DNA of 64,000 nucleotides from Candidatus Melainabacteria bacterium (lineage in GTDB: Bacteria; Cyanobacteriota; Vampirovibrionia; Obscuribacterales; Obscuribacteraceae): assembly GCA_003963305.1 (NCBI GenBank), contig RXJR01000010.1, positions 147,832-211,831 on the forward strand. The letters are read 5' to 3'. The position numbers and the translations under genes are program-made. Within the stretch, counting starts at the first letter, position 1. The number at the start of each line of letters is the position of its first letter. The notes beneath the pieces were generated by a model. It was not told the DNA's origin, searched no databases, and worked only from the letters and a program-made list of their open reading frames with translations. Shown here piece after piece: positions 7,525 to 17,640 of this stretch.

Positions 7525-8892
7525 ATGAATTACTTAGAAGCTGTGCAATACATCCAGTCCTTTCCCGACTCGGAAAGAGACAGTCATGGCTCGCGCAGCT
7601 TGACGATGAGCGTCGAAACGATGCGAGCGCTGTTAAACAGGCTCGGCAACCCGCAAAATGGACGTCACACAATTCACATCACAGGCTCCAAAGGAAAGGG
7701 CAGCACCTGCATGATGGTGGGCTCAATCTTAAAAGAGGCAGGCATCAGAACAGCCTCATACACGAGCCCACACCTCCACTCCTACAACGAACGCATTGCC
7801 ATTGATCTGGAACCTATTTCAGATGAGCTCTTCGTGCGCGGTCTGACCGAGATCAAACCTGCGATCGAGGCTGAGCTGGCTGCTAAAAGCGGCTACATTT
7901 CTACATTCGGTATACTGACCGCTCTCTTCTTTCACATCACCAGAAACATTCAACCTCCAATCGACTGGCAAATCGTCGAGGTCGGACTGGGTGGAAAGTA
8001 TGATGCCACCAATGTTTTCGATACAAAAGATATGGTCATTGTTACTCCGATCAGCCTGGAACATACAGAAGTGCTCGGCGTCAGCCAGTCTGAGATCGCA
8101 GCCAATAAGGCGGGAATAATTACACCCGGTTGCACGACTGTTCTTTCCGCCCAAAAAGATGCATCGGTGCGAAACGTAATCGGGCGCCAGTGCCACATGG
8201 TAGATGCAACCCTGATCGACATAAACAGCAGGCCTTTCAAGCTCAAATCGCACAGTCACGAGCTTTCCGGGCAAACTTTTACCATAGAAAGTCCGCTTGG
8301 CAGTCTGGATTTAGAATTGTCACTGCTGGGCGCGCATCAAATCACCAATGCCGTTACCGCGGCCATGGCTTGTAAAGCCCTGGCACAAAAGGGTGTCTCC
8401 ATCTCAGACGAGAATATTGCTGACGGTTTAGCTGATGCGACGATTAACGGCAGGTTCGAAGTCATGCCGGCATCATCCAGAAACGGAGCACCCCCTTCCC
8501 CAACAGTCGTTCTCGATGGAGCACATAATCACGAATCAGCTGCAGCACTAGCTTCTGCACTGAAGGCACTGTTCAAGACCAACAAATGCATTTTCGTCGT
8601 GGGCGTAAACAACGACAAAAATATCAATGCCATATGGCGAGAACTACGCCCACTCAGCAAAACCGTTATTTCGACTCGTTCACAGAGCATGAGAGCCATG
8701 GACCCCAAGCAGATAGCAGATGCTGTCAGCTTCCAATCAGATCCGCTTTCAGCTGCCACAAACTCAGTGCCTGAGGCAATCAAGCTCGCCTTCGATTCAG
8801 CAGAGCCCGACGACATTGTCTGCATCACCGGCTCACTGTATGTGGTGGCAGAAGCGAGAGAATATTTGCTCTCCGAACAAGCTAAACACTAA
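7525..8892 (+). CDS. folC: Folylpolyglutamate synthase / dihydrofolate synthase
   Basis: Adds glutamate to dihydropteroate or tetrahydrofolate with ATP in folate metabolism. The Mur-ligase-like P-loop ITGSKGKGST (residues about 52-61), the SPHLHSYNERI block, VEVGLGGKYDATNVF, the Mg/ATP region TPISLEHTEVLG and DGAHNHESA are all present. Taking the ATG at 7525 gives 455 aa, within the family range, and begins as FolC proteins do (MNYLEAVQYI). A GTG 20 codons upstream is open but has no ribosome-binding site. The gene runs toward the Ser/Thr kinase gene with only 21 bases between stops and no clear terminator. Confidence 0.93.
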   Translation: MNYLEAVQYIQSFPDSERDSHGSRSLTMSVETMRALLNRLGNPQNGRHTIHITGSKGKGSTCMMVGSILKEAGIRTASYTSPHLHSYNERIAIDLEPISDELFVRGLTEIKPAIEAELAAKSGYISTFGILTALFFHITRNIQPPIDWQIVEVGLGGKYDATNVFDTKDMVIVTPISLEHTEVLGVSQSEIAANKAGIITPGCTTVLSAQKDASVRNVIGRQCHMVDATLIDINSRPFKLKSHSHELSGQTFTIESPLGSLDLELSLLGAHQITNAVTAAMACKALAQKGVSISDENIADGLADATINGRFEVMPASSRNGAPPSPTVVLDGAHNHESAAALASALKALFKTNKCIFVVGVNNDKNINAIWRELRPLSKTVISTRSQSMRAMDPKQIADAVSFQSDPLSAATNSVPEAIKLAFDSAEPDDIVCITGSLYVVAEAREYLLSEQAKH

Positions 8893-8913
8893 AGCTTAAC
8901 CACTCAGGCCGGT

Positions 8914-10689
8914 TCACTTAGGCAAGCTATGCCAGATCTCTGAATCGTCGAGTTCACGCGCTGATTGCGAACGGGGTGTGTAGATAGTAGGAGGAGACCC
9001 ATGATGCGCTTTTGCATGAGGTTTATGGGCAGGCTTGTGGGCGTTGAGAGAATTGCCGGCTTTGCCTGCTTCTTTCGTACCTGAAACAGGCTTTCCATCG
9101 AGCTTTGCCTGCAGAGCATGCAATGCTTCATCCGTGTTTTCAGGGTTGGTGCCTTTAGTGTTTGCCTTAACTTCCGGGTCAGCTCCGGAGTGGCCTGTAA
9201 CGTCAGCAGGAAGGATCGGAGCCGAACCGGCATGAACTTCGGCAGGACTGACGGTGGAAGTCGCTGATGGTTGTCCGGCAGCGGCGGTTGTCGTCTGACT
9301 GGAAGCAGCTTGGGGTGAAGCAGATTGAGATGATTTAGCTTGTGGCGCACTCGGGGCTGATGTAACTGGTGATGGCGTGCCGGTAACCGTCGTCGGCGGC
9401 GCAACCGAAGGTGGTGTCACCGCCGGCGGAGTTTGACCGTTGATCAAGTTAACCACAACTACGGCACAGGCAGCGATCAACCCGCCCACGACACCAGCCA
9501 TCAAGGTTGCTGACTTACCGTCTTTCTTATTGCCCTGTTGCGGTTTGCCTGTCATCGCCTTGGCAGGCATTCTCGGAGCGGGTTGAGCAGCCTGAGGCGT
9601 TTGAGCCGCGGCCGAAGCCATTTCTTCGATGTCTGATTTCTTCATGCGCTTTGTCGGAATGACCGATTGCGGATCGCGCTTCAACTCTTTAGTTGCTTCA
9701 CCCGCCGCCGGGTCGACAACCACTTTCCCGGGTGGCAGCGTGCGAAACAGGGCCTCACTATCAGCAGGAAAAATTCTATCGATCGCATCTTTCAGCTCAG
9801 CCATCGACTGATATCGCTTGTCTGGATTTTTCTCCAGACAGCGCATCACCACAGCCTCCACCTCCGGGGAAATTTTCAAATCAGGAGCAGAATCAGCAAA
9901 AGAAGGGGGTTCCAGACTGACAACCTTCTGAATCGTATCGAGAAAACTTTTCCCCACGATCGGAACGCGCCCGGTTAGCGATTCGTAGAGGACCGATCCC
10001 AGCGAGTAGATGTCAGAACGAGCGTCCATGTCATGTCCATTGCATTGCTCAGGACTCATATAGAGCGGACTGCCCCAGATCTCGCCTGATTGGGTCAGAC
10101 GTTGAGCCTCTTCGCCAATCTGGGCTAAGCCAAAATCAACAACTTTGACGAACTCCTGACCACTGATGTCCATCAACATGATGTTGGCCGGCTTCAAATC
10201 ACGATGCACGATGCCGTTACGATGAGCGTGTTCAACGGCGGCACAGACCTGCCCAAAAATGTTTTTACAACGTCCCGGAGAAAGCCGCTTTTCTGCATTG
10301 ATCAAATCTTGCAAACTGCAGCCCTGCAGGAAATCCATGACGAAGTAAGGTTGTCCATTTTCAATAATGCAATCGAAAACGGTGACGATGTTAGGGTGAT
10401 TCAAGCGACTGAGAGTTTTAATTTCGCGTTCAAAACGCTTGAGCAGCATCGGTTCGGCCATCATCTTTACTTTCAGCGTCTTGATGGCAACGATACGATC
10501 GACCAGTTCCTGCTTGGCTTTATAAACAACGCTCATGCCGCCTTCGCCAAGAGCATCCAGTATTTCGTAGCGTCCGCCCGCTAACTTAGTGCCAATCAGA
10601 GGATCTCGCATAGATTTAGCGAGTCTGGCATTGATTTCCTCGACCGACGGAACGGGCGTTTTTACTGTTTTTTCTTCTTCGTTTGCCAC
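8914..10689 (-). CDS. Hanks-type Ser/Thr protein kinase with TM segment and Pro/Ala-rich extracytoplasmic tail
   Basis: A 591-aa membrane kinase. The kinase domain spans about residues 41-310: glycine loop LGEGGMSVVY, catalytic Lys70 in VAIKTL, HRDLKPANI (Asp164), DFGLAQ (185-187) and GSPLYMSPEQ in the activation segment. A linker leads to one transmembrane helix (about 395-417, LMAGVVGGLIAACAVVVVNL), then about 170 residues rich in P, A, S and T with no recognisable sensor (no PASTA repeats), ending in a basic His/Lys patch. The start is GTG (GTGGCAAACG). The kinase probably phosphorylates cytoplasmic regulators in response to an external cue that cannot be deduced. Confidence 0.93.
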   Translation of the reverse strand: MANEEEKTVKTPVPSVEEINARLAKSMRDPLIGTKLAGGRYEILDALGEGGMSVVYKAKQELVDRIVAIKTLKVKMMAEPMLLKRFEREIKTLSRLNHPNIVTVFDCIIENGQPYFVMDFLQGCSLQDLINAEKRLSPGRCKNIFGQVCAAVEHAHRNGIVHRDLKPANIMLMDISGQEFVKVVDFGLAQIGEEAQRLTQSGEIWGSPLYMSPEQCNGHDMDARSDIYSLGSVLYESLTGRVPIVGKSFLDTIQKVVSLEPPSFADSAPDLKISPEVEAVVMRCLEKNPDKRYQSMAELKDAIDRIFPADSEALFRTLPPGKVVVDPAAGEATKELKRDPQSVIPTKRMKKSDIEEMASAAAQTPQAAQPAPRMPAKAMTGKPQQGNKKDGKSATLMAGVVGGLIAACAVVVVNLINGQTPPAVTPPSVAPPTTVTGTPSPVTSAPSAPQAKSSQSASPQAASSQTTTAAAGQPSATSTVSPAEVHAGSAPILPADVTGHSGADPEVKANTKGTNPENTDEALHALQAKLDGKPVSGTKEAGKAGNSLNAHKPAHKPHAKAHHGSPPTIYTPRSQSARELDDSEIWHSLPK

Positions 10690-10880
10690 AACATTGTCTC
10701 GACAGAACTACAGTCTACAAACTTCAGACCTAATGGTACCCGAACTACCTGACCAAAAGCCCATCGTAACATCCAAAAGCGACTCGAGCTTATCTTGAAT
10801 TCTCAACGCTGCGGTTGAAAAAATTACGAGTAAGATCTCGAAACGCCGGCAAGATCGAACCGATACCGCATATGGTGCAA

Positions 10881-11432
10881 TCAACGCTGACCGCGAACGC
10901 TCTCGAGCACCTCGGCGATCGGGAAAGGGAACGGAATCAGCTGCCCAAGCGTCAGGCAAAGGATTTGGCCATTCTTACCCTCGCCGATCACGTGCGTTTC
11001 GAAGCCGAACTCGCTCAGTGACTGTCGGCAGTTGCAGCACGGCCAGGGGTCCGAGCCTTTGGGAGCATGCACGGCGATAGCCAGGAAAGCCTGAAACTGC
11101 GTCAGTCCAGCCGCTTCAGCCCGCTGCAAGACGCCGTCTGCGATGGCTGCCTGAATGGCCCCTTCTTCCGCGTGCTTTGTCTGCGTGTAGCCGCAGTTCT
11201 CGACATTGCAGCCGGTGTAGATCGTGCCGTCGAAAGTGAGCGCCGCCGCTCCAACGTTGTAGTTGGAATAAGGCCGATAAGCCCTTTCAGCCGCCGCTTT
11301 AGCAGCATCGATGAGACGACGATAAAGCGGTTCGTCGGCTTTCGACACCTCGATCAGCTCCGGTGCTTGAAGCAAAGGCTTGCGTGTAGTGCTGGTTCGA
11401 ATCAACCCATCCTGCATATTTTTCGTGCTCAT
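10881..11432 (-). CDS. cdd: Cytidine deaminase
   Basis: Deaminates cytidine/deoxycytidine to uridine in pyrimidine salvage. The signature blocks are RPYSNYNVGAAALTFDG, TGCNVENCGYTQTKHAEEGAI (zinc ligand, here His, and catalytic Glu in HAE) and PWPCCNCRQSLSEF (PCxxC zinc ligands). Starting at the ATG at 11432 gives 183 aa, with an N-terminal extension of about 45 residues over the usual enzyme. An ATG 34 codons upstream would add a Cys-rich stretch and is less likely. The usual CAE motif reads HAE here, as in several deaminase subgroups, so a related nucleoside or dCMP substrate is possible. Confidence 0.88.
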   Translation of the reverse strand: MSTKNMQDGLIRTSTTRKPLLQAPELIEVSKADEPLYRRLIDAAKAAAERAYRPYSNYNVGAAALTFDGTIYTGCNVENCGYTQTKHAEEGAIQAAIADGVLQRAEAAGLTQFQAFLAIAVHAPKGSDPWPCCNCRQSLSEFGFETHVIGEGKNGQILCLTLGQLIPFPFPIAEVLESVRGQR

Positions 11433-12117
11433 GTCCGTGTGCCTGTATCTGCCACAATTGTGACAGCGATAAGAGTTCTCTTCAAGAACCGCAAGCAACA
11501 CCAGATACGGTTGCAACCTGCTGGTTGAACGCATCGGGAATTGCCTGAAACTCAGTCAGTCTCAGGGTCGAGCTCAGGGGTCTCTGCTTATGGGCCAAAA
11601 TGCCTTTAAAACTGGCAAAACAGTTAGCGCAGTTGTTTAGCTAGCGATGTGAAAGCTCTCATGACGCGCTTTACAAATAAACGAGCCCTATCTGTGAGTA
11701 GCTGCGCTATGCGCAAAAGCCGCTTGACATCACCGGCCGAGCATGAAAGCACCACCTGACAACCGACTCGATCCTATCGCAACTGAGAGGGCTGCTAAAC
11801 ATTCAACTGTTCCTGAAGCGGTTCTCTATGCCCTGATTGGCTCTCTTTGCAGGCTGGACCACTTCAGACTGAGGAAAACTTGCAGTCGCTACTCCTGTCG
11901 ACCACTTGACAAGCCTGGCTCCCTGTCGGCTTTTCATAGATCTAGTTAACTTGGATACTTCCGAGTCTTTTAACTAAGTTCTGTACGTACAGTTACTTCA
12001 CTTCTCCTCTCACCAAGCTTACTTCTACTAGCTATTTTTTCTCTCTAGGCGTCTCTCTTACTGGTTCCTGCCGGGACTGGTATAGACACACGCTCTGACG
12101 AACGGCAGGCAAAGACA
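11433..12117. other. Gene-free stretch between cdd and the first M16 peptidase
   Basis: A 685-bp region between divergent genes, relatively pyrimidine-rich near 11,990-12,060. Its right end carries a hairpin (CCTGCCG 12067-12073 with CGGCAGG 12103-12109) directly before the M16 start. No convincing gene: a 68-codon plus-strand frame at 11743-11949 has no ribosome-binding site and no protein-like pattern. Confidence 0.4.
12067..12109 (+). promoter_or_regulatory. Leader hairpin before first M16 peptidase
   Basis: CCTGCCG and CGGCAGG pair perfectly across 29 nt. The right arm contains the AGG that serves as the Shine-Dalgarno for the ATG at 12118, so pairing would hide the ribosome-binding site. 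Confidence 0.5.
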
Positions 12118-14814
12118 ATGAAAGTCACTTCAGAAGCTCTGAAGAGGCTGGGCGTGAGCTTTGTCCGTGAAACTTCGGGCATCGCTGAGTACACGCTCAC
12201 GAGCAACGGCCTCAAGATTCTCCTTCTTGAACATCACCTCGCTCCTGTTGTGACCACGACGATCATGTATCGCGTCGGTTCTCGCAACGAAGCAGTGGGT
12301 TTTACTGGCTCGACGCATTTTCTCGAGCACATGATGTTCAAGTCAACAAATGACCACGACAGCGCCAGAGGCAACGGCTTCGTGGACATGCTCAAACCGA
12401 CCGGTGCTGATTACAACGCCTACACGGGCGCCGACAGCACAAGCTATGTCATCTGCCTGCCCAGGGAAAAGCTCGGTCTGGCCCTCGCTCTCGAGGCCGA
12501 CCGCATGCGCAACCTGAAGCTGAAAGATGACGAGCGCGAGTCGGAGATGACTGTTGTGCGTAACGAATTCGAGATCGGCGAAAACGATATCGATGACGTG
12601 ATGTACAAGCAGCTCATGGCGATCGCTTACGCAGAACACCCGTACCACCACCCGATCATCGGCTGGCGAGATGATGTCGAGCAGGTCCCACTGTCTCGCA
12701 TGCAGGAGTTCTACGACACTTTCTACCACCCCAACAACGCCACGCTGGTTATAGCGGGCGACTTCGACGCGGAGCAGGCGCTGAGCCTGGTGCGAGACAG
12801 CTTCGGCAAGATTCCGAGAGCTACGCATCCGTTCCCGACCGTCTATACGCGAGAGCCGAAGCAAACGGGCGCTCGCAGCTTCGAGCTGAAGCGCGAAGGC
12901 ATGGACAATCCAAAGCTCGTGATCGGGTTCCCGACACCGGCTGCAAGTCATCCAGACCATCATGCTCTTGCTCTCGTCGCCGACTTGCTGGGTAGCGATT
13001 CGCAGACGACCAGCCGTCTCCACGCAGCACTGATTGAGCCACAGCTGGCTCTCGAGTGCAGTTCTCACGTTGCGGCATCGCGCGACCCAGACCTGTTCAT
13101 GCTGAGCGTGACGGTGAACGGGTACGACAAGATCAAGCTTGTCGAGAAAGCCATTTACGCTGAACTCGAGCGCCTCAAGCGCAGAGGTGTCGGGCAGCGC
13201 GAGATGGCACGGGTCAAGCAAGCCAACCGCAACGGCACGACCCTCCTGAGAAGCGACCCGATGAGGCACGCAGAGCAAATCTGCGAGGCCGAAGCGATCG
13301 CAGATTGGACCTGGGCTGTCGAGTACGACGACAAGTACGACGCAGTCACGAACCAGGACATCATGCGGGTGGTGCGGCAGTATCTCACCATCGACAACAG
13401 CACGACCGGCAGAAGCGCACAGCCGGACAAGAAACGCCACAAGAAGACCGCTGTCGACACCGCCAGCGATACCGGTGACAGCAACAGCAGCGAAGAGATC
13501 GAGCTGCCGGTGCCGCTTCAGCCTGAAGCCGCGTCAACCTCAGCTGTCGTCAAACCGACGGCTCTGGCGGCGAAGGTGGAGCGTTTTGTGCTCGCAAACG
13601 GTCTCAAAGTTTTGATTCTCCCCGTTCCAGATAGCGGGGTCGTCTCGGTCAGCGGAGCCATCCGCGCCGGAACAAGCCTGGCCGGCACGAACTGCATGGC
13701 GCCTGAAATAACTGCGAAGATGCTCAAAGCTGGTGCATGGGGGCTGAATAAGCGAGAAATCGCCACTCGGCTCGACAGCATCGGCTGCGATCTCAGTTTC
13801 AGCATCGACGAATTCGCCGTTACTTTCGACTCCACGTTCGCCGCCGCAGCGGTTACTGACTACTTGACTCTGCTTGGCACCGTTTTGCGGCAGCCGAGAT
13901 TCGCGCCCTCTGAACTGCGCCGGGTGAAGAGCGATACGGAGGCGGAGGCTCGCGCCAACATTGGCGAGTCTTCGACAACTGCAGGGATCAAGATCGCGCA
14001 GGCGCTCTACCCGCGCAACCACGTTTATTACCGCCAGTCCCTCAAGACTGAGCAGAAGCACGCCAAGTCCACCTCAATCAAGGAGGTGCGCCAGTTCCAC
14101 GCCGAGCACTATGTGCCACGCGGCACTGTGCTGTCGATCGTCGGAGACGTCGACCCCGCTTCGGTAAAGGAGACTCTAAACTCTGTGTTCGGTGACTGGA
14201 CAGGCGGCAAGCCCGCTCCGGTCGTCGTACCACCCGGGGAGCTCCCTGCGCAGAAGCGGCGTATCAACGTGCCGCTTTCGGGCAAGTCGAGTGTGGAGAT
14301 CATCATCGGCGTTCCAGTCAGCCTGAAGAAGGCTGACGCCGACTTCAGCGCTGCCGAGATAGCCAATGCGGCGCTCGGCATCGACACACTTTCATCCCGT
14401 CTCGGTGTGGCTGTACGCACCAAGTACGGTCTCACTTACGGGATCATGTCGTCCTTCGAAGACGTCAGGTTCGGTCATGCTCCATGGCTGATCCAGTTTT
14501 CCGTCAATCCTGCCAATGTCGAAAAGGCTCTCCGCGTGGTCGATGCAGTTGTCGAGAACTTCCTCGCCGAAGGCATCACCGAGCGTGAGCTGAAAGACGA
14601 AGCAGGTCGTTTGTACGGTCAGTACGTGGTCGCACTGCGCACCACCGCTGGCCTGGCCGCTACTCTCTGCGCTCGCGAATTCAGAGGCGCGCCTCTGCGT
14701 GACCTCGATCGTGAGTGGAAGAGGCTTCACTCGGTGACAAAAGCACAGGTCGACGAAGCGATGCGCAAGCATCTTCGATACGACAGGGCTGTCACCGTGG
14801 TCGTCGGTAAGTAA
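12118..14814 (+). CDS. M16 family zinc metallopeptidase (pitrilysin/processing-peptidase type), copy 1
   Basis: An 898-aa two-module M16 protein. The N-terminal module carries the inverted zinc motif HFLEH (His67, Glu70, His71) and the distal Glu of VVRNEFEIGEND (about residue 150), so it should be catalytic. The C-terminal module (from about residue 480, after a charged Thr/Ser-rich linker) has the M16 fold pattern including the GLTYGIMSSF block but no HxxEH. No signal peptide, so cytoplasmic unless exported by another route. It is followed after a strong hairpin by a second, closely similar M16 gene. Such proteins degrade oligopeptides or process presequence-like peptides; the substrate here is unknown. 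Confidence 0.92.
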   Translation: MKVTSEALKRLGVSFVRETSGIAEYTLTSNGLKILLLEHHLAPVVTTTIMYRVGSRNEAVGFTGSTHFLEHMMFKSTNDHDSARGNGFVDMLKPTGADYNAYTGADSTSYVICLPREKLGLALALEADRMRNLKLKDDERESEMTVVRNEFEIGENDIDDVMYKQLMAIAYAEHPYHHPIIGWRDDVEQVPLSRMQEFYDTFYHPNNATLVIAGDFDAEQALSLVRDSFGKIPRATHPFPTVYTREPKQTGARSFELKREGMDNPKLVIGFPTPAASHPDHHALALVADLLGSDSQTTSRLHAALIEPQLALECSSHVAASRDPDLFMLSVTVNGYDKIKLVEKAIYAELERLKRRGVGQREMARVKQANRNGTTLLRSDPMRHAEQICEAEAIADWTWAVEYDDKYDAVTNQDIMRVVRQYLTIDNSTTGRSAQPDKKRHKKTAVDTASDTGDSNSSEEIELPVPLQPEAASTSAVVKPTALAAKVERFVLANGLKVLILPVPDSGVVSVSGAIRAGTSLAGTNCMAPEITAKMLKAGAWGLNKREIATRLDSIGCDLSFSIDEFAVTFDSTFAAAAVTDYLTLLGTVLRQPRFAPSELRRVKSDTEAEARANIGESSTTAGIKIAQALYPRNHVYYRQSLKTEQKHAKSTSIKEVRQFHAEHYVPRGTVLSIVGDVDPASVKETLNSVFGDWTGGKPAPVVVPPGELPAQKRRINVPLSGKSSVEIIIGVPVSLKKADADFSAAEIANAALGIDTLSSRLGVAVRTKYGLTYGIMSSFEDVRFGHAPWLIQFSVNPANVEKALRVVDAVVENFLAEGITERELKDEAGRLYGQYVVALRTTAGLAATLCAREFRGAPLRDLDREWKRLHSVTKAQVDEAMRKHLRYDRAVTVVVGK

Positions 14815-14820
14815 CGCAAC

Positions 14821-14865
14821 GAGCCCGCGCGTGCTGATATCATCAACGGTCAGCACGCCGGGCTC
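14821..14865 (+). promoter_or_regulatory. Stem-loop between the two M16 genes
   Basis: GAGCCCG ... CGTGCTGA and TCAGCACG ... CGGGCTC form a two-part stem of 15 bp between the stop of copy 1 and the Shine-Dalgarno (GAAAGGA) of copy 2. No T-run follows, so partial attenuation or mRNA stabilisation is more likely than full termination. Confidence 0.65.
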
Positions 14866-14905
14866 TCATCTGAGCAAGGGGACTTCTCCCCGAAAGGAAA
14901 CTATT

Positions 14906-17551
14906 ATGTCTGACAAAATCAAAGCTCTCGGTTTCAGCAAGGTGCAGGAAGCAAAGGGCATCGTCGAGTACCGACTCGACAGCAACGGCCTCAAGGTTCT
15001 GCTCTCGGAGAACCACGCCAAGCCCGTGGTCACCTTCATGGCGCTCTTCCACGTCGGCTCGCGCAACGAGGCGGTGGGCTTCACCGGCTCCACGCACTTC
15101 CTCGAGCACCTGATGTTCAAGGGCACGCCGGCTCACAACCCGCAGGATGGCAACGGCGTCTTCGAGATGATGAAGCCGCTCGGCAACCTGCTCAACGCGA
15201 CGACCTGGTTCGATCGCACCAACTACTTCGAGTGCGTGCCGGCCGAGCATCTGCCTCTGTGCATCGAGCTCGAGGCCGACCGCATGCGCAACCTGATGCT
15301 GCGCGTCGATGACCGCAACAGCGAGATGACCGTCGTGCGCAACGAGATGGAGCGCGGCGAGAACGAGCCCGACCGGGTGATGATGGGCGAGATGTTCGCG
15401 GTCGCTTTCCGCGAGCACCCGTACCACCACCCCACCATCGGCTGGCGCTCGGACGTCGAGGGCGTGTCGCTGGAGCGCATGAAGGAGTTCTACGATGTCT
15501 TCTACTGGCCGAACAACTGCACGGTGATGGTGCGCGGCGACTTCGACACCGTCGAGGCGCTCGAGCTCATCGCCAAGCACTACGGCAAGATTCCGGCGTC
15601 GCCGCATCCGATCCCGACCGTCTACACGGTGGAGCCGCCGCAGGAAGGCGAGCGCCGCTTCGAGATCAACCGCCCCGGTGACCTGCCCCGCGTCTGGGCC
15701 GGCTTCCATATCCCCCAGGCTGCTCACGAAGACACGTATGCGCTCGCTGCCATGCGTGCCGTGCTGGGCGGCAGCGGCTCCAAGTCGAGCCGTCTCTACA
15801 AGCGCCTGATCGACTCCGGTCTGTGCGCCAGTGCGTCTGCCAGCCACATGGAGCTGCGTGACCCGGGTCTGTTCATGGTCAGCGGCACCGTCTCGGCCGA
15901 GCACAGCGTCGACGAGGTCGAGGCTGCCATGTTCGACGAGGTGGCCAAGCTGGCGGCTGAGCCGGTCACGCTCGACGAGCTCAACCGCGCCAAGAACGCC
16001 AATCGCAAGAGCACCATCCTCGGTGCGCTCGACCCGATGGGCTGGGCCAACATGATCGCCGAAGGCGAGGCTTCGGTCGACTGGAAGTGGGTGATCGAGT
16101 ACGACGACAACTTCGACAAGGTCACTCCGGCTGACGTGCAGCGCGTGGCGGCCAAGTACTTCGGTCGCAACAACCGCACGGTCGGTCACTTCATCCCCAA
16201 GAGCGAGGCGCCCGACGAGTCCGCTCCCGAGGCGGCTGAGTCGGTTCCCGCTGCCGCGGCTGAACCGGTGCAGGCCAAGACTTCGATGGCCGACTCGGTC
16301 GTCACCCGCACGCTCGCCAATGGCATCAAGGTGCAGGTGCAGTCGAACCGTGGTTCGGGCGCTGTCTCGATCAACGGCAAGCTGCGTGCCGGTGGCGTCT
16401 TCGGCGGCGGCGTCGAGCTGCTGCCCGAGCTGACGGCATTCCTGCTCACCCGGGGCTCGTCCAAGTACAGCAAGACCCAGGTGGCCGAGCTGCTTGAGGA
16501 CATGGGTCCGGGGGCTTCCCGCCTCTCCTTCAGCCCCGACACCTTCGCCGTCAGCTTCGGCGGCACGGTCGTTGCGACTGACTTCAAGCAGTACGTCGAC
16601 ATCGTCGGCGACCTGCTTCGCAACCCGCTCTTCCTCGACGAGGAAGTGGCTCGCGCCAAGCAGCAGTTCGCGTCGTTCCTGACCAAGAACGCCAACAACA
16701 CGGGACGTGTCGGACAGAACGCGCTCATGCGCGCCCTCTACGACAGCACCAGCCCATACTTCGGCAAGACTTACGCCGAGCTGGGTGACGAACTGGCCGG
16801 CATCACTGTCGACCGGATCCGTCAGTTCCACAGCGAGCACTACAGCCCCAAGAGCCTGATCATCTCCATCGTCGGTGACATCGATGCGGCCGAGGCGTTC
16901 GCCCTGGTCGAGTCGGTGTTCGGCGACTGGGATGGTGCAGAGCCCAAGCAGTGGGACGTCAGCCAGGGCATTCTGCCTGGCGGCAAGCGCAACCGCATCG
17001 ACGTGAAGATGCCGGGCAAGAAGAACACCGACATCATCATCGGCGCTCCGGTGCCGGTGGCACGCACGGCGGCCGACTTCTGCGCGGCTCGCATCGCCGA
17101 CCTGGCGCTCGGTGGCGACACCATCGGCTCGCGCCTGGGCAAGGTGGTGCGCGTCAAGCACGGTCTCACCTACGGCATCAACAGCCACTACGACGACATC
17201 AGCTTCGGCAACGCGCCCTGGCTGATCACGCTCACCGTCAACCCCGAGAACATCGACAAGGCCCTCGGTCTGGTCGACGAGGTGGTGGAGGAGTTCCTGA
17301 CCGAGGGCATCTCGGATCGCGAGATGTCTGACCTGACCGAGCAGGCCGCGGCCGGCTTCCAGGTCGGGCTGCGCACCGATGCCGCCGTGGCCGGTGTGCT
17401 CAGCCAGTTCACCTTCCTCGGGCTGCCGCTCAGCGAGCTGGACAACTACCCCCAGCGCGTCAAGTCGGTGACCAAAGAAGAGGTCAACGAGGCGATCCGC
17501 AAGTACCTGCGCCTCGACGGGGCGACGACGGTGGTTTGCGGCACTTTCTGA
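14906..17551 (+). CDS. M16 family zinc metallopeptidase, copy 2
   Basis: An 881-aa paralogue of the preceding gene, colinear over its whole length (SNGLKVLLSENHAKPVVTF against SNGLKILLLEHHLAPVVTT; identical GSTHFLEH). The zinc site is His64, Glu67 and His68, with the distal Glu in VVRNEMERGENE. The C-terminal module again lacks HxxEH. AAAGG lies nine bases before the ATG at 14906. Codon choice is much more G/C-ending than in copy 1, suggesting higher expression or different age. Two active-site-bearing copies in tandem may form a heteromer as in mitochondrial or bacterial M16 pairs, but in classic pairs one subunit has lost the zinc site; here neither has. Confidence 0.92.
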   Translation: MSDKIKALGFSKVQEAKGIVEYRLDSNGLKVLLSENHAKPVVTFMALFHVGSRNEAVGFTGSTHFLEHLMFKGTPAHNPQDGNGVFEMMKPLGNLLNATTWFDRTNYFECVPAEHLPLCIELEADRMRNLMLRVDDRNSEMTVVRNEMERGENEPDRVMMGEMFAVAFREHPYHHPTIGWRSDVEGVSLERMKEFYDVFYWPNNCTVMVRGDFDTVEALELIAKHYGKIPASPHPIPTVYTVEPPQEGERRFEINRPGDLPRVWAGFHIPQAAHEDTYALAAMRAVLGGSGSKSSRLYKRLIDSGLCASASASHMELRDPGLFMVSGTVSAEHSVDEVEAAMFDEVAKLAAEPVTLDELNRAKNANRKSTILGALDPMGWANMIAEGEASVDWKWVIEYDDNFDKVTPADVQRVAAKYFGRNNRTVGHFIPKSEAPDESAPEAAESVPAAAAEPVQAKTSMADSVVTRTLANGIKVQVQSNRGSGAVSINGKLRAGGVFGGGVELLPELTAFLLTRGSSKYSKTQVAELLEDMGPGASRLSFSPDTFAVSFGGTVVATDFKQYVDIVGDLLRNPLFLDEEVARAKQQFASFLTKNANNTGRVGQNALMRALYDSTSPYFGKTYAELGDELAGITVDRIRQFHSEHYSPKSLIISIVGDIDAAEAFALVESVFGDWDGAEPKQWDVSQGILPGGKRNRIDVKMPGKKNTDIIIGAPVPVARTAADFCAARIADLALGGDTIGSRLGKVVRVKHGLTYGINSHYDDISFGNAPWLITLTVNPENIDKALGLVDEVVEEFLTEGISDREMSDLTEQAAAGFQVGLRTDAAVAGVLSQFTFLGLPLSELDNYPQRVKSVTKEEVNEAIRKYLRLDGATTVVCGTF

Positions 17552-17640
17552 TCCGCCGATTCAAGCACAAGTAGACCAGCGGCGCCATATTGCGGCGGTG
17601 CAGGTCTGCAATGACATAAGTTCGCTGGACTTAAGCGAGG

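Noticed and set aside
11743-11949. 68-codon plus-strand frame in the cdd-M16 gap.
   Set aside because: No Shine-Dalgarno, mixed residue content, no similarity to anything recognised.
14843-17188. 781-codon minus-strand frame opposite M16 copy 2 (and similar long antisense frames opposite pepP, the S41 protease, the peroxidase and the sedolisin).
   Set aside because: Products of GC-rich third positions; Arg/Val/Ala/His-rich translations without family motifs, while the opposite strand has clear enzymes.
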